The notes under the pieces were generated by a model. It did no database searches, was not told the origin of the DNA, and was given only the letters and a program-made list of their open reading frames with translations. From Glandiceps talaboti (taxonomy: Eukaryota; Hemichordata; Enteropneusta; Spengelidae): DNA of 37,500 nucleotides. Shown here piece by piece: positions 1-9,852 of this stretch (within the stretch, counting starts at the first letter, position 1; each line of letters begins with the position of its first letter). Location of the stretch: positions 22,119,709 to 22,157,208 of the forward strand of contig NC_135565.1 in assembly GCF_964340395.1 (NCBI RefSeq). Reading direction: 5' to 3'. The position numbers were made by a program, and so were the translations under genes.

Positions 1-150
1 AAGGGGTTATGTAACACAAGGCCAGGTTAGAGCCAAGGGGTTCTGTAACACAAGGGCAGGTTAGAGCCAATGGGTTATGTAACACAAGGCTAGGTTAGAG
101 CCAAGGGGTTGTGTAACACAAGGCCACGTTAGAGCCAAGGGGTTGTGTAA
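1..150. repeat. 34-bp tandem repeat at the left edge
   Basis: About 4.4 copies of a 34-bp unit (AAGGGGTTATGTAACACAAG at its start) in the CMAH intron downstream of exon 10. The array probably continues beyond the window. Positions 151-516 hold no recognisable feature. Confidence 0.9.
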
Positions 151-516
151 CATCAACAATTGGACACCAACATTAACATGCCCATTAAGTCTCATCATAG
201 TCTGAGGGATTCTTTTGTATATTGTAGACAGTTTACACATATCCACAAGCACACATAGACAAACGTTTCGCCATGCCTGTAGTATAGTAGTACTCAACCA
301 CACTTATTTTGACAATCTTTAGCAAATCTCCAATTTCAAAACAATGAATAGGCTTACTTCTCTCTACTTATTTCAAACACTTGTGTTGATTGCATTGTTT
401 TAACAAATCCTAATACTTGAGGTGTAATTATGTTGGATTGAACATCACACTCTACTAGCTATAACTCATTACCAGTTTGTAAATAATAAACTTTTCTTAT
501 GGAATTAGATCATTAC

Positions 517-564
517 CTGTCTTTGAGAATTTTTGTTCCAATCGGTGGATCTTGAATGGCAGAA
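517..564 (-). CDS. CMAH: CMAH coding exon 10 (residues 417-432)
   Basis: A short 48-nt exon between acceptor TATTCAG/TTCTGCC and donor GACAG/GTAATG. It encodes SAIQDPPIGTKILKD, aligning with the vertebrate IIEPPEGTKIYKD segment, and keeps phase with exon 9. No further CMAH exon is visible in 1-516. Confidence 0.82.
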
Positions 565-3500
565 CTGAATATAAAAAAATGTGTACACCTTAGGTTTGTT
601 GAAACACTGTTGTTACAAATAAAGAACAGACGAAAAGTATGTTTGGTTATGTTATGATTAACAATGGAGAATTTGTGATCACCTCTATAGATGATAACAG
701 TGCTAGGACACTGACATTTAGATAGACATGTAGACTTTGTGATCACCTCTATAGATGATAACAGTGCTAGGACACTGTCATTTAGATAGACATGTAGACT
801 TTGTGATCACCTCTATAGATGATAACAGTGCTAGGACACTGACATTTAGATAGACATATAGACTTTGTGATCACCTCTATAGATGATAACAGTGCTATGA
901 CACTGTCATTTAGATAGACATGTAGACTTTGTGATCACCTCTTTAGATGATAACAGTGCTAGGACACTGACATTTAGATAGACATGTAGACTTTGTGATC
1001 ACCTCTATAGATGATAACAGTGCAATGACACTGTCATATAGATCGACATGTAGACTTTGTGATCACCTCTATAGATGATGACAGTGCTATGACACTGTCA
1101 TTTAGATAGACATGTAGAATTTGTGATCACCTCTATAGATGATACCAGTGCTATGACACTGTCATTTAGATAGACACATAGACTTTGTGATCACCTCTAT
1201 AGATGATAACAGTGCTATGACACTGTCATTTAGATAGACATGTAGACTTTGTGATCACCTCTATAGATGATACCAGTGCTATGACACTGTCATTTAGATA
1301 GACACATAGACTTTGTGATCACCTCTATAGATGATAACAGTGCTATGACACTGTCATTTAGATAGACATATAGACTTTGTGATCACCTCTATAGATGATA
1401 ACAGTGCTATGACACTGTCATTTAGATAGACATGTAGAATTTGTGATCACCTCTTTAGATGATAACAGTGCTAGGACACTGACATTTAGATAGACATATA
1501 GACTTTGTGATCACCTCTATAGATGATAACAGTGCTATGACACTGTCATTTAGATAGACATGTAGAATTTGTGATCACCTCTTTAGATGATAACAGTGCT
1601 ATGACACTGTCATTTAGATAGACATATAGACTTTGTGATCACCTCTATAGATGATAACAGTGCTATGACACTGTCATTTAGATAGACATGTAGACTTTGT
1701 GGTCACCTCTATAGATGATAACAGTGCTATGATACTGTCATTTAGATAGACATATAGACTTTGTGATCACCTCTATAGATGATAACAGTGCTAGGACACT
1801 GTCATTTAGATCGACATATAGACTTTGCGATCACCTCTATAGATGATAACAGTGCTATGACACTGACATTTAGATAGACATATATACTTTGCGATCACCT
1901 CTATAGATGATACCAGTGCTATGACACTGTCATTTAGATCGACATATAGACTTTGTGATCACCTCTATAGATGATACCAGTGCTATGACACTGTCATTTA
2001 GATCGACATATAGACTTTGTGATCACCTCTATAGATGATAACAGTGCTATGACACTGACATTTAGATAGACATGTAGACTTTGTGATCACCTCTATAGAT
2101 GATAACAGTGCTAGGACACTGACATTTAGATAGACATGTAGACTTTGTGATCACCTCTATAGATGATAACAGTGCTATGACACTGACATTTAGATAGACA
2201 TGTAGACTTTGTGATCACCTCTATAGATGATAACAGTGCTATGACACTGTCATTTAGATAGACATATAGACTTTGTGATCACCTCTATAGATGATAACAG
2301 TGCTATGACACTGTCATTTAGATAGACATATAGACTTTGTGATCACCTCTATAGATGATAACAGTGCTATGACACTGTCATTTAGATAGACATATAGACT
2401 TTGTGATCACCTCTATAGATGATAACAGTGCTAGGACATTGACATATATTTTAAAACAAATATTCAAAAGCGCTGAACAATTACAGTTAAAAAATTAAAA
2501 ACATTGGGAAATAAAATGAAATTAAGTACATATAAGTTAAAATAACAAACCTATGAACCCAACTACAAGCAACTCAGATATGCTCCTGTAAGTGATTACT
2601 CGAGTCCCCTACATCTCAGTCCACCAAAACAACTTACCCATCGTTTCGGTCCTTTAGTAGAATTCCCAGATCCAATCTAGCTCCTGGTTTCGGTGTCCAT
2701 GTTCTGATATTTGGTGAAAATTTATTAATGAGTTTATTCAGGTCTGTTGGGTCATTCTTCGTATTGGTCTCCCTTATGTACCTTTAATATTAGTTAATAC
2801 TAAGTTAGTGAGATGAAAGTGATGAAATCAAAAAATAAAGGAGGTCAATATATCAGATACACCATTCTTATCAATCGACAATTATTTCCTAAAAGAAAGT
2901 TAGATATCTTACAGAGAATCGCTGAAAAGTAAGTTCCCTTTTTTTTTTAATTTTTTTTTTAAATTCATAACCAAAAAGAAAGAACAATTACAAAGTCAAC
3001 CAAGGGAAAGAATGTAAAGCTAAACAAACTTGATATAACAACAGAAACATTTAGAGATGAAAACAAAACAGTCCAGAGTGCAGTCAGAGTACAAGTCATT
3101 CAATGTTTGTTCAAGTCATTCCATATTTGTTAAGTTAAGGAGTGGCTTCCATTTAGCAATAAAGTGTTCTTCTTTGCCACCATTATTATTATTATTATTC
3201 CGAGCGATGGTGTTTTCCATGACAATAACATTCTTAACACTTTCTATGAAACTATTTTGAGATGGTTTCTTGTAAAGAAACGTACAGAGTACAGGTGATA
3301 TTTTGCTATCCTGATAGTTCCCTTTACGATAGGGTTAACTTACTTTCAGATGGGCGAGATTGGACAAAGTAGCCAGCGAAGGGACAATATACTATAGGGT
3401 TAAAGTACTTATCAGATGGGTGAGCTTCAACAAAGTAGCCAGAGTAGGAACAATACACTTGGAGGGTTAACTTACTTATCAGATGGGTGGGCTTCGACAA

Positions 3501-6500
3501 AGTAGCCAGCGAAGGGACAATGTACTATAGGGTTAACTTACTTATCAGATGGGTGAGCTTCGACAAAGTAGCCAGCGAAGGGACAATATACTATAGGGTT
3601 AACTTGACGTACAATCTGTGTCTTATAATACAGGAGTTTTAGTCGTTCACGTTTTATAAAATTTGCCTTCCATTCCTCTGAAAAATGAACCAACAAACAA
3701 AACAAAACAAAACAAAATAAAAGTTAGACAGGACATTTTATGATAAACGTATTCACGGACACTAAGCTTATATAGTTCCTTTATTGTTTGGAATACACAC
3801 CAAATTTCCACTACTAAAATAGAAAAGTTGAATATAAATTCGTAATAGTTGTCGATCTACGATTTTATTAAAAGTTTCTTTGTATATACTTGTTCACAAA
3901 ACATTGATTCCGCCTATTTCTTGTAATTTCTACACACTCCTTCTACTGTGCTGTCAGAGTTAAAATAAGTACACAGCGAAAAGATCTCAATCATACATTT
4001 AATTGAACTATTCACCTGTATATCGACCACCATGAAATGTCATTGGGAATCCAGAAGCACCTCCAGCGAAGTCAGACAGCATGACGTCAACATTCTGAGG
4101 TAATTTTCCGCCATTTGGGTTCGTACAGTCGACCGTGTCCAAAATGAGATGCCCTGTAAAGTTAACAGAAACAGTTTAATATCTAAATGATTCCTTGGAA
4201 TAACTAATATCTGAAGTGGAAATGGTCCTGTATGTGCTGTAGACAAAATTTGTGTGTGACTTTCAACAATATCTATGTATTTATCAAGTATACACATGTA
4301 CATCTTGTAAATAGCATTGACAACCAACTTTGAATGTATACTATAAGGTTGTGTGTGTGTGTGTGCGTGCATGTGTGTGTGCGCATGCGTGTGTGTATGT
4401 GTATGTGTAAACATTTCATCGGGCTGCTAACATACTTACCTTTATAATCAATAATCAGACAAGTGTCAAGTTCTGGATGTACACCGTCCATTAGAATCAT
4501 TATACGAAGATCCGAGTTGATCTAAAAAATATCAATTTTGCATCTAAATCAAAACTAAGAATTTATACAAGCTGATGAAATACTGCACTTGTTTATAGTG
4601 TCAATGTCTTAGATTGTCTGTGGGTATCAGCAGTTTACCAGAGTTATAGTGTCAATGTCTTAGATTGTCTGTGGGTATCAGCAGTTTACCAGAGTTATAG
4701 TGTCAATGTCTTAGATTGTCTGTGGGTATCAGCAGTTTACCAGAGTTATAGTGTCAATGTCTTAGATTGTCTGGGGTATCAGCAGTTTACTAGAGTTATA
4801 GTGTCAATGTCTTAGATTGTCTGTGGTATAAGCAGTTTACCAGAGTTATAGTGTCAATGTCTTAGATTGTCTGTGGGTATCAGCAGTTTACTAGAGTTAT
4901 AGTGTCAATGTCTTAGATTGTCTGGGGTATCAGCAGTTTACCAGAGTTATAGTGTCAATGTCTTAGATTGTCTGGGGTATCAGCAGTTTACTAGAGTTAT
5001 AGTATCAATGTCTTAGATTGTCTGGGGTGTCAGCAGTTTACTAGAGTTATAGTGTCAATGTCTTAGATTGTCTGGGGTGTCAGTAGTTTACCAGAGTTAT
5101 AGTGTCAATGTCTTAGATTGTCTGTGGGTATCAGTAGTTTACTAGAGTTATAGTGTCGATGTCTTAGATTGTCTGTGGGTATCAGTAGTTTACCAGAGTT
5201 ATAGTGTCAATGTCTTAGATTGTCTGTGGGTATCAGTAGTTTACCAGAGTTATAGTGTCAATGTCTTAGATTGTCTGTGGGTATCAGTAGTTTACCAGAG
5301 TTATAGTGTCGATGTCTTAGATTGTCTGTGGGTATCAGTAGTTTACCAGAGTTATAGTGTCGATGTCTTAGATTGTCTGTGGGTATCAGTAGTTTACCAG
5401 AGTTATAGTGTCGATGTTTTAGATTGTCTGTGGGTATCAGTAGTTTACCAGAGTTATAGTGTCGATGTCTTAGATTGGCTGTGGGTATCAGTAGTTTACC
5501 AGAGTTATAGTGTCAATGTCTTAGATTGTCTGTGGGTATCAGTAGTTTACCAGAGTTATAGTGTCAATGTCTTAGATTGTCTGTGGGTATCAGCAGTTTA
5601 CCAGAGTTATAGTGTCGATGTCTTAGATTGTCTGTGGGTATCAGCAGTTAACCAGAGTTATAGTGTCAATGTCTTAGATTGTCTGTGGGTATCAGCAGTT
5701 TACCAGAGTTATAGTGTCAATGTCTTAGATTGTCTGGGGTGTCAGCAGTTTACCAGAGTTATAGTGTCAATGTCTTAGATTGTCTGGGGTATCAGCAGTT
5801 TACTAGAGTTATAGTGTCAATGTCTTAGATTGTCTGTGGGTATCAGCAGTTTACCAGAGTTATAGTGTCAATGTCTTAGATTGTCTGTGGGTATCAGCAG
5901 TTTACTAGAGTTATAGTGTCAATGTCTTAGATTGTCTGTGGGTATCAGCAGTTTACCAGAGTTATAGTGTCAATGTCTTAGATTGTCTGTGGGTATCAGT
6001 AGTTTACCAGAGTTATAGTGTCAATGTCTTAGATTGTCTGTGGGTATCAGCAGTTAACCAGAGTTATAGTGTCAATGTCTTAGATTGTCTGTGGGTATCA
6101 GCAGTTAACCAGAGTTATAGTGTCAATGTCTCGGATTGTCAGGAGCTACACATGCAGTTAACCAGAGTGTGTCAATAACAAGGCATGGTATTTATAGTAT
6201 ACATTAGCTGTATTGGTACTAATATTAAACGCAATTTCACAACTTTAGTCAACAATATGAAGTATATCCTGTAACACCATCTGAGATGGTTTATTTGCCA
6301 GCCATACATCTAGATACTTCAGTTACTAAGGGACTTCTCTCAACTAAATATGATCTATGTGTTGGGAAAATTATTCTGCATCATTTTTACCTCTTGCCAC
6401 ACACCAAATTTCAGGACATTGATGTTATTCATTTTGACATTGTTCTGTTCCATCTTACAGAAAACTGGTGTTTTCGTATTTCCAACGTAGATAGGTATAT

Positions 6501-9500
6501 CTGGATTTCTGGTTTGTAGAATTTCCAATGTCGGGTAGCTGATAGAGGTAGTCAATACAGATACAGACAATGATATTGATGGTTACCTGATTGAAACGAT
6601 ACACGTAATATAACGAACTCTAGCATATTACCGGAATACTATTTGTTAAGATTAAATACATATATCTAGTATAATATATTTACAAGCGTTTAGTTATATA
6701 TAATATAATCGTCCCATTTCTAATATTCAAAACTTGTAAGACCATGAGAACACCTATACAGCACAGTATACAGTATATAAATTGAGAATAGAGTGGAACG
6801 CGGGCATCCAGGTAGACATAGACAGGTATGTTGGTTTAGTTATTGGTAGGTAGGTAGGTAGAGTGGATGGATGGGTGGGGAGGGAGGGAGGGATTAATTC
6901 CTGTATATTATATAACATACATATGGTACAGCTGCTTGAAGTCGAGAATTATTATTGTTTACCTACCTAAGGTGATCTGAATGTAGATGACTTATGTAAA
7001 TTAGATCTGCCTTCGCCAGACGTTCTAGCCAATCAGAAGGAGGTTCGTGATACAACCACCAACCACGTGCAAATGATGGCCCAGTTAACCAAGGGTCGGT
7101 AAACATTGTTACATCACCAAATTTCATTTCCATACATGCATGGGTAAAATATGTCAGCTAAGAGAAAAATTAAGATATATTCGATTGCAGCGTTATTTAA
7201 TCTCAACAGATTACATTGCATTTCATATTGTTGGTCGGTTTAATATCGCGAAAGTGTTTCTCAGTAAAAACGTAAATCGTTTTTTTTTGTTTGTTTTTTG
7301 TTTTTTTCTTTCATTAAAGAACGTATAGTACTTGCCAGACTTCACGTTTGTGACGATATGGAGCTGATGCAAAGGTCAACAATTCGTCAACAAATTATAC
7401 AATGACACATGTAACTTACCACAACTTCGCCTGCTTTGATTGGTTGCTTTTCTCTGGCATTATGTTGCCATGGTTGTGGCGGACAAAGTTCGACAAGATG
7501 TAGGCATCCGTCGTTATCTTCCTCTACAACTGTTACATTTTAAGGGAGAAAAATACATCGTTGTATCATATTATATCTCATTGTCATATACAAATAACAT
7601 TTTATTTGAAATAAACATGAATCGTTTTACTACCAAAGCAAAGAGACTATAGCGTTTGAATTAGACGACATGATGTATATTACAGCTGACTAATGTGTTA
7701 ATTTAGTTATGCGAATTAAGCAAATAATCACTGCTAGAGTGTGATAGCAGACAGGCTATGCATTATATTTGCAGATTTCTGTAAAATGTTTAGCAGGGAT
7801 GTACTTGCGGGTACGCTTATCTCTAATATGATATGTAACAGATAATTCAAGTTGAGGCTATAAACTGAGGTTTAATACTGCTAACGATTTCAAGTTCAAA
7901 ATGTTGTTCGTTCACTTTGCAAAGATAGTGTAAATATCCGTTTATTTTCACTTACCAAGTTCTTCTTGCTTAAAGCTATCTGGAGGGTTGACGTATCTCA
8001 TATTGGAACAGTCAAGTTTCCATCCATGCTTTGTACATCTTAAGGTACTACAGGTGTGTGTAAAACAAACATGATGAATATAGATAGTCTTATGACGTAA
8101 ATAGACACACAAGATCCCTCAAAACATTGACACTGTGCAGTCTGTTAGTATAATTATATTATATTATATTATATTATATTATATTATATTATATTATATT
8201 ATATTATATACACATGATTAATTAGCCGCCATAAACTGTTCAAAAATAAAAAATTGATTATGAAAAATCAAATTGAAGTAAAAAAAAATAAATAAAATTT
8301 CCAGAATTTGCCGAATCGATCAAGCAATCAATAAATTAAATGCCCACTCTACTGTGTGGGTCGAGCTGCCGTTTTGGACGTTGCCGTTGTATTGGGACGG
8401 TCAAACGAGTTTGGTTTGAGCGGTCTCGGAGCTCCGCCAACACAGGGAGTTCACGAATATCCGACGTCATTGGCAGTGCGGGTAGTAACAGGTGCAGCCA
8501 ACGGAGAGATTTTTGTTTTTTCTTTAATTATTGTTGTTTCAGACCAATTAATAGAATCAACACCCAAAACAAATTGTGGGGAGGGTGTTTAGCTGTTCTT
8601 ATGTGCCCTCTCCCTCCCACCGGGTTTCAACTAACTTGTCTGCCAACACACGGCACTACCGACCCGATATTGTGAATGATTTACCACAGATGATTTAGTG
8701 TTTTGTCCGTAACGTGAACTATTCGGTGAATTATTCTCCTCGTCATGGCATTTACTTGAACTAGTACTTCTGAACTTCATCTATAATTTTGTTTAAATCT
8801 AGCCTGTTATTGTAAGAATCTATGTCGTCTTTCTAAAGTTTTGTGTAACTACAATGCGTTCTCGCCCCTTGTAGAAGTTGTTGAACGAAGTTGTTGTTGT
8901 ACTGTATACTAGTACTCGGGCTTCATTCAAGAATAGTGGCAGCCATCTTGTTGACGCCAACTTTATTTTATTTCTTTATTTTCTTCCGGTCCATTGTAGA
9001 TTGGTGACATTTAACTACTTATATTTAATGTGATATTTAATACAGTTAATTAATGTGATATTTCATATAGTGTTATAACATATCTCTACTTGCTTATTTC
9101 TGTGAACGAGCCTTACGTTCTATATATTTAGTATGATTCAAGCGAAATACATTATCCATGCCTGATTGATAAGAGTCGAGAAATTTATTTATTAACCATC
9201 CAACAGGCATTGCCCAATAACAGGAGGAAAGTTCAGTGTTAATGCAGGAGGAAACTGGGAAAACCTGCGTTGTTCGGTAGCGTCAAACTGAACGACACTC
9301 TTCTTAGTTACAGCGTGGTTAAGTTAATCAAACCCAACTGGCGGGTTCGAAGCCAGGCTGCAGAGGTAAGAGGCGTTCGAGCTAACCGCTCGACCACCGA
9401 CAACCCTAATCAATTTAGAAACTAATTGTTGCAATATTGTTTTATTTTTAGGAATGGATCTGATAATATTTTCTTTTCTATACTGAGCACTTATTTTGTA

Positions 9501-9758
9501 TAAATTCTGATTGATATTGATGAGTAAAAGTATACCATCAGTTCGTCTATATCTAAAAGAGTTTGGTGTCATTCATTGCAGGAGATATCATTATTGTACT
9601 AACACCCAAGTCCCCACAACCGCATTCGATCATACTCAACCTTAGCCCCGTTAGTAAGACTGTATTGCTTACAACATTATATTCCAGAATATTGCACAGT
9701 AACGCTGAGAAAACAGAAACTTACAGTTATATGACGTATCAACGTCACTAAATACTCC

Positions 9759-9852
<94 letters not shown>

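Noticed and set aside
513-746. A 77-codon minus-strand ORF as an independent small gene
   Set aside because: It is CMAH exon 10 with flanking intron. The part beyond the acceptor is intron sequence running into the first minisatellite unit.
672-2441. CRISPR-like repeat array
   Set aside because: Units are contiguous with no unique spacers, and the context is a eukaryotic intron.
3476-3536. An additional genuine CMAH exon encoding a second CPFAGYFVEAHPSD block
   Set aside because: Its flanks are the tandem repeat itself. Joining it after exon 8 would duplicate a block present once in all CMAH proteins I know, and its acceptor would be very weak. It is kept as a finding and not annotated as an exon.
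4591-6170. CRISPR-like or coding repeat array
   Set aside because: Tandem 51-bp units with no spacers and stops in the frames; it lies between two CMAH exons.
9340-9408. A functional tRNA gene on the minus strand
   Set aside because: Box A and box B are present, but the acceptor and anticodon stems do not pair properly, and the sequence continues into a SINE body shared with other copies.
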